64,000 bases of DNA from Cinnamomum chago. Taxonomy: Eukaryota; Streptophyta; Magnoliopsida; Laurales; Lauraceae. The position numbers were made by a program, and so were the translations under genes. Numbering within the stretch: the first letter of the stretch is position 1; each line of letters starts with the position of its first letter. The DNA is taken from assembly GCA_038049695.1 (NCBI GenBank), contig CP142454.1, positions 75,679,501 through 75,743,500 of the forward strand, in the 5' to 3' direction. Of the stretch, positions 33,901-46,468 are shown piece after piece. The notes below the pieces were generated by a model that was given only the letters and a program-made list of their open reading frames with translations, did no database searches and was not told the origin of the DNA.

Positions 33901-36244
33901 ATGGATTAGCAAAACTTGAATATAAAGACTTAATTAATAATTTTGCATAACAAAAAAGCAAGAAAAATAAATTTTAAATAAAATATTTATAATAATATTA
34001 AAACATAGAAAATGCCTCATTTAGGATTGTCACTTTAGGCATCGAATTGTCTCGAGCCGGCCCTACTTTAATACTATGAATTCAATAGGAAGTAGGCATA
34101 TAGGCAATCGGTCTGGATTTCATTTGTTTGTTTCCCTTTATTGAAGGTATACTAACTCAAGAAAAATGTAAATCTATTGAATTCAGGTTTTGCATCTGGT
34201 AAAGCGTTTGTTATTATCCAAGACACCTTTAACTGATGCATTTCTAGGGGAGCTCGACACGGATGACGAGGTAGACCTTGATTATCTGAAACTCATAGCT
34301 CTTAATTCCGACGAGATGGTTCGATCTCAAGTAGAGAAAGACATAGGAAGTGACTCCAAGAAGATGTTTGTAAAATTATTTCTAAGAAAATCGAACAACA
34401 GGGTCTTGTATGCAGAAGGTGGGGAAGAATTGGCAGATATACTATTTAGCTTCCTTGCCTTTCCTCTTGGTTCCATAGTTAAATGCTTAGCTGGATGTAG
34501 TGGCGTGGGATGTTTAGATAACTTATACAAGAGCGTTCAAGATTGCATGAAATGTGAGGAATGCAAAGCCATTCTACTCAACCCACAGCTAGCACCCTAT
34601 TTTGGGACCAAGAATCAACTCCTACAGATCGAAGAGCAAGTCCCATTTAAGGCCAATTTTTTTTTTTGCCTCAGTTGCTATAACTCTGGTATTTTATTTC
34701 CTCACCCTCATACGTGCTCTCATGGGAGGAGGAGCGTACAATTATCCACTGTGAACCAAAAGTTTCCCGATGCACTAACAGAGCTTGGAGGAGCATTTAT
34801 AGCTGGACCAGCAATGTTCATGGTAACTGACGAGTTGGTTGTGAAACCACTTTCACCCATCTCAGGCATCTGTCTTCTTACCAATTTCAACATCCCTGCT
34901 AGTGACATAGAGGAGCAGAATGTGTGGATTGGGGAAAAGGAGGTAAATGGTAAAACCCCATAAATACTGACTTAGTTTTTCTTTTCTTTTTCTTTTTCTT
35001 TTTTGCAACGAAGCCAGATCAAGGCTAAACAGCAGTGACTAGGGGATTTTCATTGGTTGTGATAGCCCAGATAAATGCTCTCATCTAACTGATGGTATAT
35101 AAACTTGTCCTGACTTGCCCATAGTCAGCTGGGTTAACCTGGCTCATTTGGTCCCAGAGATTGGCAAGTTGAATGAGTAACTGAGTACTTTCCCAGAGGC
35201 ACCTCAGTTGCTCATTGATTTCTGCTTCATGTTTCTTTTCTGAGTTTTAAATATGGTCTAACCTCTGTTTGTTTAGTTTGTGGGCCTATATACAAACCCA
35301 AATCCAGACCTAAGGCTTCCCTTTCATAAATAATTAGTTTGTCTATGTTAAATATGTTGCACAGGATTGGCCCAAGCCTTGAACATGTAGCTATTGATCA
35401 AGTTAATAGGGTTGTGCCCATGGTTTAAAACAATGGCCATTATCTAATTAATTCCAATGTTACATTCAGACTTCTCTAGTCAATGTAACCATTGATGGGT
35501 CATAACAAACTAACTGTTTGTAATTTCTACACAAAACACCATTAAAACCCTGTTTTCACTCCCATTATAATGGGTTTTAAGCATTTTTTTATGGTTAAAG
35601 CACTCTAAGAAACCTTACTATGGTAGATTTACTTCAAATGTGAGGCTTTTATGGAGGCCAAGACAAAGTTTTTAACTCATCCTTCTGCCTACCCACTGTT
35701 TCAAAATCACTACTTATATTCTACCCAATGTGAGCTGGGCGTAGGCTGGTCTGGCCGATGAAAAGCCCGTACATTGTCAACTATCAACTTCCATTCCACG
35801 AGAACTTTAAGATCATTTATAATCACAAAGATCTTTGCTAATACAACATATATTTGAGTTCAATTACCTGTCATTCAGTTCTTGAGTATCCATCAACTTT
35901 GAGATGTATTAACAAAGATCTAAGTTGTTAAAATCCAGTTATTACTTAGAAACAAGTGCCTGATTCATGCATGTGGAGACCAGATGTGGTCGTGTGGGAT
36001 TACTACCAGTAAGATGAATAATGATGTATTGCTACTCGTATTCTTATGGAATTTATAATAAAGATGATTGGTTGTTACAACCTGACAGTCATATATGAAA
36101 TTTCAGTAATTATCTTGAAAAAGAAAGTTTGCTCTCTATACTTATCCACTTCTGTTTTGAACTCAGGCCATGTTTTTGTTGAAAGCTTCTTTGATTTCTA
36201 GCTCAGTTTTGAGCAGTGTCGTCTACTCCATGAAGGCAAAGTAG
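30783..36244 (+). CDS. DUF674 family protein, gene C (three exons, 481 codons)
   Basis: Exons: 30783-31394, 34187-34942, 36167-36244; both introns are GT-AG, phase 0. The first half-domain (204 codons) has MAAKQMSLTLLVD, VIYAESGKDF, LTLPLGT and a CPCG pair. Exon 2 (252 codons) starts VLHLVKRLLLSKTPLTD and has VLYAEGGEEL, FPLGSIVKCLAG, a CLSC pair and HTCSH. Exon 3 encodes AMFLLKASLISSSVLSSVV and stops early at TAG, making the tail 17-18 residues shorter than in A and B. An 11-T run at 34657-34667 encodes Phe residues in frame and is a likely place for sequencing or replication slippage. Exon 2 has one copy of the unit that is duplicated in A and lacks B's insertion, so C is closest to the ancestral structure. 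Role unknown. Confidence 0.85.
31590..33140 (+). repeat. Intron-1 repeat array of gene C
   Basis: About four degenerate units (31590-31830, 32050-32290, 32640-32890, 32940-33140) are colinear with those of gene B. The shared order shows the array existed before B and C separated. Confidence 0.65.
33141..34064. mobile_element. hAT-like non-autonomous element in intron 1 of gene C
   Basis: It starts CAGAGCCGGCTCTAG and ends CTCGAGCCGGCCCT; the reverse complement of the end, AGGGCCGGCTCGAG, matches the start apart from a few bases. It interrupts the last intron-1 repeat unit, which is continuous in gene B near 24860. No clean 8-bp target duplication was seen, so the boundaries may be off by a few bases. 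Confidence 0.65.
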
Positions 36245-36574
36245 ATGGAAACAAGATATAGGAGGATAAATTCGTCTAAAGCCTAGGTCTAAGTGTCTGA
36301 CTACGCAAATACACAACATGTACTGTTTGTTGTATTCCTCTCGGTAATTGTCTGAGATGGATTTGATGCTATATTCTATTTAAAGGCAAGTGTACAAGAA
36401 CATCTATGATGCCTTGATTATGGACATGATGGTTGACTGTTTACATTTACATTTGTATACAAAGTATGATTGTTGATATGACAGGTATGATGAAGGAACC
36501 ATAGAAATTTATGAGTTGGGTTTCTTCTATACAAATCTCATGGATGAGTCACGGTTGACTCATGGATCCTTATC

Positions 36575-37396
36575 TTGATGATGAGCCTTAATACTCCCCC
36601 TAAATCCCCAGTCCAATTTGAAAAAAGGCTCCTGAGAAATGGCCGAGGCAAGGGCTTGGTAAAGAGATCAGCGAGCTATTCTTTGGATGACACAAAGCAA
36701 GTAATGAGGGCAGCGAGAATAATGGTAATCCACTTGTATGTGCTTGGTATGGACATGAAATACCAGATTGATTATCATGTGCAAAGCACTCATGTTCTCA
36801 CAAGATAAAGATGGGGGCTTCAATAAATGAGTACCGAGATCCTGTAAGGAGAGCCAAATAATCTTAGCAACAGTAGAAGCCATGTCACGATATTCTGCTT
36901 CGGTGCTGGATCTTGCAACAGTTGGTTGATTTTTAGCACTCCATGAAATGCAAGTGTTACCAAGAAAAAGTACAAAAACTAGTCGTGGAATGCCACGCTA
37001 GTTGATAGCCTACCTAATTAGTGTCTGAATAGGCATGTAGATGCAATGCTCCAGTGGCTAGAATTTTCACTCCATGGGTGACAGTACACTTACAAAGTGA
37101 AGAATTCGCTTAGAATCCTAAAAATTAAATGACAAATTGCCGGTTTCTCCGCAAATTGACATACAATTGATGCTAAATGCGATGTCAAGCTATCTAAGAG
37201 GAAGATATTGAAGTCCTCCCACTATGCTTCAGTAGTGAGTCAGGTCTGAAAAGGCAGGAGTATCAGCCATTCTAGGTTTCTTTGAAGCCAATGGTGTGGA
37301 AATTGGTTCGCAACCTAACATATTGGCACATGTAAGAGATCTAGAGCATACTTAGACGGTGATAAATGTAAGCCATTTGGAAGGTGAGACACCTCT
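36575..37396 (-). pseudogene. Copia pol remnant: RNase H and the end of reverse transcriptase
   Basis: The minus strand encodes the Copia RNase H hallmarks: ARSSTEAEYRDMAS, PPSLSCENMSALHM and KHIQVDYH (36900-36700). Further upstream on that strand is decayed sequence like GLHLSPSKYALDLLH next to 37396. Stops and shifts are frequent. The coding order continues across the inserted LTR at 41513. Confidence 0.82.
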
Positions 37397-40300
37397 TGTG
37401 AGGTCCCACCCTTGGTGGGCCCTCTAAGGGCTAATTTATAGTCTAACTAATCTTAATTTGTCTTAATTATTGCTTAATTATGTTAATCTTCGCTAATCTT
37501 CACTAATCTCTACTAATTATTGCTAATCTTTGTTAATCTTGATTAATTACTCTTTGTTTGGGCTAATTAGGGGTTGATAGATACTAGTTAGTTTTCCTAA
37601 GTTTTTAGTTAGACTAGGTTAGTTTGGGTTAATTTCTAATTAATGGGGTTTTTGTGTTAGACCTAGGCTTTTGGTGTTAATTAGGCTCTCAGTTAGATTA
37701 ATCAAGTTAATTAAGTGGGTTAGCTAAAGGTGCCCTCACTCTCTAGAAGGTTCCTAACCAAAAGACCAAGTTGACCTTAAACCCTAATCCCAATTCCACT
37801 AAACCCTAGGGCCAAACTAGTCATTAACCACCCTCCTATCTATATAAAACATCTCTTAATCCCATTGCAATAAACCCTAAACCCTAAGCAGCCCCCTTCC
37901 CAAGAAACTCTCTCTTCCCAAGAAAACTGCCCCAGCCCATTACTGTTCTTCCCCCAGCTCCCATCCCAACTACCTTCCTACGTTGAGCTACTACCTGTGC
38001 TGGGAGGAGCCCCTCTTGGAGCAGCAACGAGTGAGCCCCCTTCATCGCTGTAGTTGCTGGAACCTCACCTTGAAGCCTCTGCTACAGCCACTACTACCTT
38101 CTCCTTCATTTCTATTCTGCTGGAATCTCTCCAAGGATCACTACTGATTGCTGCAGCTGGAATTTCTACTCGAGGCAGCAACTGTGGTGTTCATCATCTT
38201 CTTCATTCATCTTGCTTGAACTGCTGAAATCCATCACAAGAGTTTCTGCTGGATTTCCCCTTCTTCTCCCTACCGTTACTCTGCTGGAATTTTTCCAGGA
38301 GCTACTGATATCACCCACCTTTCCTTCTCATTTCATCTTCCAAGTTGCTGTGGTGGTTCTGTGCCAGAAGAAACCCACCTGGGCTGTGCTGCAACCACTT
38401 CATCTCAGCTGGAATTCATCTTGAAGCCACTACAGCAGCCACCCCACTTCATCTTCTTTATTTCTCTTGCTGTCACCACTGCTGGAACCACCTACTACTG
38501 CTGAAATTCCCCCTGTTGCTGCTGCTGTCATCTCCCTCTTCATCATTTCAGCTGGGTCATCTTCTTCCTCCCCATTTCATCACTTGAGACCCTGTTACCC
38601 TGCTGGAATCTATTCCTAAGAGCTGTAACTACTGATATTGGGCTGGAAAACGATTTCTAAGAGCTGCTGCTGCTCAGCTGGTCCATCTTCTTCTTCTTCT
38701 TGCTCTGTTCTGCTGGAATTTTGGGTTCTTTCCCTCTTCAAGCTATTTCTCTTTGCAACCCACTTCACAAGAGGCAAGTGCATCATACTAATAACTTAGG
38801 GTGTATGATTTATTTCATGATTCAGTGGGTTTTAATTCACAAATATGTTCTGTTTAGTGTTAGTTTACATTTGAGCTTTGTCTTGTGTTTGGATGGATAA
38901 AGGTCACTGATGGATGGGGGTTTTCACCCCCCATTTGGAAGATCAGTGGGCCAAAAGGTGTTTAATGGATGGTTTATGAAGTTACTTATTGATTAGAAGT
39001 GTTTGGGTGAAGATTGGAAGTGATTGGAGGTGGTTTGGGCGAAAAAGGAGCTGAAACGGAAAAGTTGCAGAAATGCAACTGGGACTGAAATCCCAGTGTT
39101 CTCGGTCGACCGAGACCCCCCTCGGTCGACCGGCAACACTGCAGTTTCCGAAAAATCAAGCCTCAGTTATTTTCTGCAGTTTTTCCCTGACACGCCCGGG
39201 GACTCGCCCGACAGTGTTCTAGGTCGACCGAGACCCCTCTCAGTCGACCGGGAACACTGAAAAATGGAAAAACAGAGCTCTCAGTTAGCTCTGTTCTGCA
39301 GGTTTTGTTTCCTGTTGTCTGGGTCGACTGGGACCTATCCTGGTCGACCGAGACAACTGAATATTTGATGAAAAATTGGCTATCAGCCATTTCCTTGTAG
39401 AAAACCAATTTTACTCAGTTTGGTTGACCCGGCTTAGCCCAGGTTGACCCGTTTACATGGTTTTCACTAAGAATGACTGAAAGTTGGTTTTTCACCCGAA
39501 ACTCAGACTGGTTGCGCCCAAATCAACCTGAAACTTAGAATTTACTTCTAGAAGGTGTTTAAAGCTGGATCATCAATCTTTCTAAGGTTTCAGAGTATGC
39601 GGTCAATCACCTAGGCCTGGTTGTTTGACCGGACACGCTGTAAGCCTATAGAAATGAATTGAGTTGTCCAGGAAGCCTGATTTAGATTAGCCAGTGCACT
39701 CGGTTGATCTTCCAGGCCAGGAAATCAACCGAGCTCACAACCCGTCAGGTTCACCTGGATAACCCTGATTATCCAGTTTTCAACATTTAGTAGATGTGAT
39801 CAGTTGTGGGGCCCATTAACCATCCAAATGAACGTTTATCAGTGATCTAAGCCCGAGTCAATGGTGTGGCTCAACCTTGACTCGCGGGGCCCACTGTTTA
39901 GTGTTTTGGTTGGTTATCTAAGATGATTCGAACCCTAAAAGTTGTCCACAATGCCTTTAATCAACTAAGCACCAAATACATTATTTTACGGCATTAATGA
40001 CATCATTTAGAGATCGAATTACCGGAGATAGACCCGAACCTAAAGTGGCCCATTTACCTAGGATTGGACCGTTGCTTTTCCCGTTGATTCTCTGAGTGAA
40101 GTTTATACTTCAATGTTATTTTACTCTGTCATTCTTAGATCTTAGAATAGCTGTTTACTATTAATTAAACATAATTGGAAGACTTGAACCTAGGGTATCT
40201 AGAGGTGACCCGATGATGTGATTTTGGAGATCATTGACCCGTGTCTGTGTCTAGGCGGGCCCTTATTGGGCCTAAGTGTGGTGATGTGAACCCTTTAGCT

Positions 40301-41512
40301 TGAAGAGATAGTTTCTATTGGACTGTTAAGTTATATGGATTATAATGGAACTGTTTGTCAGTAGTAGATGGATTGGTTGCCTCGTTTGGACGGTTTTAGA
40401 CCAGGCCATGTACTGATGGGCCTTGGTATGGATCCAACGAGTGGGCCTGGATCTTGAATGAGATCCAGAGACTGAATTGAGATGTGTGGACCTTATAGAG
40501 GTATTGTTAGGACCTTGTTCACGCAAGGCAAAGCCTAGACAGACACAGACCTTAGAGTTATTCTCGAGTCGGCATGAACATTCACTCGGTTGATTTAAGC
40601 TCAGCCTGTGGACTGATCATCCCCGGTAGGAGCTAGTTGAGTATGGTGAAGCTATCATGATGAGCTGTGTGGTTAAGACGGCAAGGTGTCATGCCGTGCC
40701 GATCTGGAGTGATGAGGTGATGAGTAATGAGATGATGAGTTGATGAGTGATATTCGGGATTAGTTATTCCCTGGTTAGATTCCCCACCGCGACTGTGTTC
40801 AGTATGGGAGGGCCGCGGCATAATATCCCGCGGTATTCCAGCTCGTGTGAATGTGCCACTTAGTTATAGTTGTGTAGATGATTTCCTTATACTGATTCCT
40901 TATGCTTTACATGCACGATTGCCTAGTTCTCTTTCCTTGTTATTCATTTAACTTATGTACCCGTCTTTAATTCCTTTGATATATATATGCTATGTTAGTA
41001 GTATGCTGTATCTTGCCAGATCGTTTAGATCTGACCCATTCTATGGTGCTTAGGCCTTGACCCAGAGATCCATGACGACGCATTAGCCCTCGTGGAGGCA
41101 CCTGTAGCCGGAGAGTACGCATGGGGCCCGGCCGACACGGACGTCGAGCCGGAGGGCGGAGACGAGTATCCACATGGGTTTTGAGAGACACTATTTGTTT
41201 TGGGTTTGAGTGCTTTTTTGTAGTGAGTTGGGGGTAGAACACAATGTATAACTTTTATTAACATCGAACCATTTACAAAGTAGACTGTAGTCTTGCTCTT
41301 ACTTTATATATACATGATGCCTATTGCTTCCGCTCTATTTAAATGTTATGCTTCCGCAAGTTTTAACCATTGAATGTTATTTGGTTCAAAAAGTTTTAAA
41401 TTGGACCTCACTGCGGCCTACGATCTTGGAAGTTCTCGGATTTTCCGGGAAGTAGCGCGCCAATTTCGGGTGATCGAACGAGTTTATCGGTATCCGGAAT
41501 TGGGGCGTTACA
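37397..41512 (+). mobile_element. Long (4.1-kb) LTR, probably a solo LTR, inserted in Copia pol
   Basis: It starts TGTGAGGTCC and ends GGGGCGTTACA, flanked by the 5-bp duplication CCTCT (37392-37396, 41513-41517). A TATA box (TATATAAA, 37841-37848) lies about 445 bp in, followed by a CT-rich stretch with many CTGCTGGAAT words (38100-38750). Four pairs of GGTCGACC-type palindromes lie at 39102-39450. Near the 3' end are CTTCCGC and CCTCACTGCGG words shared with 43353-46463 and, inverted, with 51071-54280. No second LTR or coding interior was found. Small open frames inside have no recognisable product. Confidence 0.85.
39095..39450. repeat. Four paired-palindrome modules (GGTCGACC type)
   Basis: Pair starts are 39105/39124, 39223/39243, 39322/39342 and 39422/39442, spaced 19-20 bp. 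The first three pairs sit inside short outer inverted repeats: CAGTGTT/AACACTG (39095-39141), CAGTGTTC/GAACACTG (39213-39260) and TTGTCT/AGACAA (39315-39356). The last pair has the eroded core GGTTGACC. Confidence 0.92.
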
Positions 41513-41911
41513 CCTCTATTCCTAAGAAGTAGTGGATGAACCCCAAGTCCTTAATAGCAAATTCGGTGTCAAGTTGTTGGGTAAATCAATTTAGAAATGT
41601 CTAATTGTCCCAGTAACAATCATGTCATCGATATACAGTAGTAGAACAATGATCCCATGTGTGGCAAAATATGAACATGGATGAGTTAGTGGTGCTGCAG
41701 TAAAAGCCAAGTCTCAATAAATAGTGGTTGAACCTATCAATCCATGCTTATGATGTTTGACGAAGCCCATAGAGTGCCCTTTTTAGGCGACATTCATCAG
41801 TGAGCTGACATGGATCAACAAAGCCTGGTCGTTATTCCATAAAAACAAGCTCATGAAAAATATTCTTGGAGGAAGGCATTTTTTACATCAAGTTATTCAA
41901 TATCCCTATTG
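41513..41911 (-). pseudogene. Copia reverse transcriptase remnant (middle part)
   Basis: The minus strand reads LDVKNAFLQE near 41890, an ALYG-like stretch near 41760, and the catalytic LLLYIDDMIVTG near 41640. It continues to a KDLG-x-IHYFLGIE-like end at 41520 in shifted frames. It joins 37396 across the solo LTR and 49736 across a 7.8-kb block. Confidence 0.82.
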
Positions 41912-42199
41912 ACACCAAAAATGTCACTTTGCCTTTTCATACCATTTAAACATCAAGAAACTACATCAAGCCACATCCTCCCACAAACAGGTAAGGCCAC
42001 TTCAAGCATCAAATCTTGTCAAAATCAAACAAAAACTGTAAGATTCTTCAAAAATGCCATAAGAAGAGTACACATGAAGTCTTAGACCATTTTGACATCA
42101 TTTAGCTTAACTTCAATCTTACAGCAGCCGAACATGGCCTCTCGGTGGCGGTGAAGCAGTAGACCCTGATTCACAAAACAGAGCACACAGTTGGCCTCA

Positions 42200-42990
42200 A
42201 AATGCCATTAGAATGTTCTACATCAAATTCCAGGCCATTCCGACACCGTTTGTCCCAATAAGCAAAAGTTGCAGCAAAATCAACTCTCCCGGCAGCAGCG
42301 GCATCGAAGACATCAGATGTTCAATCAGAGCCTATAAATGGTCTCAAAATACTTCCAAAAAGCTCTATACCAAGTTTCAGGTCGAACCGACAACGTTTGA
42401 CCCTACACCAACCCTCAAACAACAAAATCAAGCCCCTCGGCGGCGAGAACCACCAAAGCCATCACTCATCAAATAAAGTTGCATGTGTGATTTCAAAATA
42501 CTTCCAAGGGACTACATGTCAAGTTTCAGGTCATTTCGACGACATTTGACTAAGCTTTGACTCCCGAAAGCTAAATCAGGCCTCCTAGCGGCGAAGCTCC
42601 CCGGGACCTTGATTCCCAAATCAGAGCTAATGGATCATCTTAAAATCACTCAAATAGGCTTCCTATCAAATTTCAGGTCAATCGAGCATCACTTGATCGT
42701 ACATCAAAGCGTGACATCTTCCTCGTGAAAAAATCAAGTCTAATGGCGACGGGATCATACACAGGTTTAAAACTCAAACAAAAGCCTATGGTTGGTCTTA
42801 TTTATTGCTCAGGAGACTTCACCTCAAATTTCAAGTCATTCCGACATCGTTTGACCTAGTTTAGGCTTATGACGGCAAATCAACAACTTTGAGCGACAAA
42901 GTATTTGGCTTTCTCGGGAAATAAAAAACTTTGTCATCTGATATGCACGGCTTCTCATCAAGTTTCTTGTAGGGAAATCATGCCAAAACA
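42200..42990. repeat. Degenerate tandem array, period about 148 bp
   Basis: The word TCAAATTTCAGGTCATTCCGAC recurs in varied form at about 42222, 42370, 42519, 42666 and 42834, each followed by a CATCGTTTGAC-like word. Each unit also carries a CTCGGCGGCGAAG-like word. Nothing codes here. The flanks (41912-42200 and 42990-43347) look like parts of the same unknown element. Confidence 0.7.
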
Positions 42991-44566
42991 TGTGGAAAAA
43001 TGCAAAGAAAAATGTCAAAGAAGAAAGAAGCAGCAAAAAACCAGGAGATGGCCGAAAAGAGGCGACCAAAAGGGGCAAAAAGCCCCATGGTCGCCAGCCA
43101 GCGACCATACCCCATGGTCACCGGCGACCCTAGAAATCCAAGTCGCCGGATTTTCACCGAAAACTCAGCTTTAGGGCGCTTTTCGTGTTCCAAGCTATTT
43201 GGCCTCTGTGATTTTCCAAAAATTTGATTTTCGGGACACGAAATCCGTCGATCTTCGTCAACATCAAGGTTCATCCGTCGAAATCATGGGATCGTCATCG
43301 GATAAATTGAAATCGCCAACCGGCAGACCAAGAAAACACACTTTCTACCCACAGTAAGACCCCGACCCCAGGGAACCCGATTAGTGTTAATTAAGTCGTG
43401 TGTTAGTGCTAAGCTTTATTAGTGATTTTGGCTAAGTTGGGTTTGGAATAGCTTTTGTTTTAGTTTAGGGCAACTTTGAGTGCTTTGATAACTAATGGGG
43501 CCCTTTGGGGGTTCCCCTTATGACTTTGCATTTACTTAGGGGATTTTCCGGAATCGTTTTGAATTACGTTCTTATCCCGTTTCATTTATCTTATTGATCC
43601 CTACAACTTTCATGTTGATCCCATTTCCATTCGAGACCCCGAAACCCGATTTACTAGCATCGAGGGGCAAAACAGTCCTTTTACATTAAACCTGTACCAA
43701 AAACTTGATATCCCTAAAACTCGCGAAACATATACTTTTTGGAATCTAGATATTTCGGCGATCATTTCTTCCTTCTTCGTTGAATTCATTTGAAGTCCCG
43801 AAAGACATGATTTCAGCCCAAATAGTTCTTAAGTAGTGGGACCCATCCTCATTGCTTATATAAGGAGAAACTCATCTCCCATCTCCATTTTCCAGCACAA
43901 AAGGCAGCCTAGGGTTTCTTGTAACCTTCTTCTTCTTCTTCTTCTTCTTGCTCTCTCCATCTCAATCTCCTACTAATCTTGCACCAACATCAAAATGGAG
44001 ATCGCCATTCTCTTCCTCATCTTGAAGGCTATCTTTTGATACCATTTATTGAGAAACCTATAAACTTTGAGAATTCCATTGAGCTAGCTATTTCCATTTG
44101 AAGGTCATCCAAGTAAGCAATCTTCTCCATTTTCTAGATTTGTGTTCTTCTAGCCCTTGAGAAGCTCCATTTTCATTATTGAAAGTTCTATCATTTTCAT
44201 TCTTCGTTTGACCCACTTTAGGGTTTGTTTTGGGGGTTTTTGCTTCTAGCTTGGATTTGAGCTTAAGAGGTGATTAGAGGCTTGGTTTTACTAACTTGGA
44301 CCTAAGGCAAGTGGATGATTAGATGTTTTGAGTTTTAAATGATTTGGTAAAACATTAATGAATTTCTCATGCTTTTATTGATTTGCATTGTTGAAATAAA
44401 TGCTCATAATACATCTTGCTAGCTTCATTTAATGTCTTGGAAACATGAGTTTATAGCTTTCTTATCTCTAGCCTTGTCGTGGTTGTATAAGCGTTAAATG
44501 GACGGAAGAAGAGAAGGACCCAGCCCACTGCAAAACAGAACCTGGGTTCTGTTCCGCAATGTACCC

Positions 44567-44778
44567 GGTCGACCCCACGTAGGCTCGGTCGACCGGCGAA
44601 AAAGGGTAGGCTCGCTGGGAACCTGACCAAAACACTGTGCACCCATTTCAGTTACAACTCCCGGTCGACCGGCCATGGGCTCGGTCGACCGGGCACACAG
44701 GGACCAGGTCGACCTGGCTTTCTCAGGTCGACCGGGGCTGCTGTGTACGGGGTCGACCGAGCCTTGACCAGGTCGACC
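44567..44778. repeat. Eight GGTCGACC palindromes in four evenly spaced pairs
   Basis: Exact GGTCGACC starts at 44567/44587, 44663/44683, 44707/44726 and 44751/44771. Within-pair spacing is 20, 20, 19 and 20 bp, while between-pair gaps vary. Several are extended to CCGGTCGACCGG or CGGTCGACCG. Confidence 0.95.
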
Positions 44779-45581
44779 GGGCCAACTGAGAAATCCTTGC
44801 TGGAAGGGATTTTTACCCTGTTTTTGGATGGGCTTAGGTGGGACTTTGGCTACCCTTTTTGGACTCATTGGACTATATGTGAGGCTGTCTTGAGCCGACA
44901 TTCTTCACGGTTGGTTCGGTTGCATCGAAATCCAATCCAATTCAATCTTGAACGGTATGGGACAACGTGATATCCTCTTTATATCAATACGCGAAGTCTA
45001 TTTCCTTGGGTATCGCGAATCATATCCCTTTCGGTGACTGAGTAGGTTGTACGATGCTTCAGGATTAACATCATACTTAGGATGGACTGTTTATGGTTTT
45101 GATTTTTAATCGTACCGTTTAGTACTACCTATAAGCTCATTTAAAGTTTTGAAAATCGGAAAGTGTATAAGATCCCGGAATGTCTTCAAACTCAAGGAGT
45201 ACCAAGTCGTTATTATAATCGACATACGGGACCCCTATTCACCTTAAATAAATCTTGAAACCAATATTTTACTCGAAATTGTAATAGTTCATTGTATTTC
45301 CTCATTTCCGAGATTTACATTACATGACTTGTTTTCCCGAAAACATTGAAGTTACACTAGTAACAGTTACTTGTCCTGAAATGTATTGCACCACATGAAA
45401 TGGAAATTATTCCTTGAACATCCTTGCCCGCATGTTCATTTACTTGCACTTGATTTACTTGTTCATGTCTCGATTTGTTAATTGACCTATGAGTCGTCAT
45501 CACTAAGCTTGGATAACCTTGTCGGTTTGATCCACCAACTTGGAGATCCCCCTCCCGCTCCGCCAGCTGCAGTTTGGATCT

Positions 45582-45643
45582 CGATGCCCGGTTTATTACC
45601 GTGGTCCCGTCCCGATACCCGGTTCTCTACCGTGGTCCCGTCC
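45582..45643. repeat. 31-bp tandem repeat inside the long LTR
   Basis: Two units starting CGATGCCCGG (45582) and CGATACCCGG (45613), each ending ACCGTGGTCCCGTCC. Confidence 0.85.
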
Positions 45644-46468
45644 CGTATATTTTTATTGTATATATGTTTTCGCTGAATCCCCTCACCTTGTGTGACTGAG
45701 ACCAACGTCCCGTTATACTTTTGTCAGTTTGGTGATAGAGGACTTAGTTTTATATGATTGCCATTTTGTTAGTTTCTGATTCCTTGAATACCTTACATGT
45801 TTTATCTTGTTTATTTGTTTTCTAGTAAATGATTTATCTCCTTTATGAGAGTTCTTGCTTAAATAGATTTCTATGCTTTTCAAGATATTTCCTTTACTAT
45901 ATGTTGTTGTACCTTTTCACTCTCTTGTCAGACCGTCGTGTCTAATCCATTTTCTTTGATACTCAGGTCCCGTTGCCGGTTACCTTAAGGAGGAGCTGGA
46001 GGAGGCGGTAGGTGAACCGCAGCCCCTAGTTGAGTAGCGTGCTGACGATGTCATGTAGATATCGGGTTGCTACGAGAGGCGTGACATTTTGGGAAAACTG
46101 TTTCACCATTCTTTTGGGTTATTGTTTTATTTACATTGGCCTTTGTTGGCCTCTATTTTGGGGAATGTAACTAAATGATCTTTTGTTTAAACTTTAACTT
46201 ACTTTTGGGAAACATGCTAATGATCATTGCTCATTCTGATACAGTATTTCATACTTATGATATTGTCTTCATGACTAGGAATAATTTGAATACTTGATTT
46301 GCTACATGCTTCCGCACTCAAAAGAAATATTCATTTATGGTTGTGATATCCTCACCGCGGACACCTATGCGGAATTAAACAAATGTATGGCATTATAATA
46401 ATGTGGTACATTATTAGTCTCGATCCCGGATTAGTCCTTCGGGCCCGGTCCGGGGTCGTAAAACCCAC

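Larger units (their letters stand above)
43353..46463 (+). mobile_element. Long (3.1-kb) LTR, probably solo, with degenerate termini
   Basis: Flanked by the 5-bp duplication CCCAC (43348-43352, 46464-46468). Termini are AGTAAGACCCC and GGTCGTAAAA, which look like TG...CA ends each changed by one base. A TATA box (TATATAA, 43857-43863) is 504 bp in, close to its place in the 37397 element. GCTTCCGC (about 46308) and CCTCACCGCGG (about 46352) near the 3' end tie it to the same family. Eight GGTCGACC sites lie at 44567-44778. Removing it joins sequence as CTTTCTACCCAC-CGATCGAG. Confidence 0.78.

Noticed and set aside
38212..38900. Leu/His-rich ORFs in the CT-rich part of the 4.1-kb LTR
   Set aside because: They lie downstream of the LTR TATA box in a CTGCTGGAAT-rich leader; no homologous frame is visible in the related LTRs.
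44494..44901. A 135-codon minus-strand ORF with RPG/STEP repeats
   Set aside because: It is the translation of the repeated GGTCGACC palindromes, not a protein domain.
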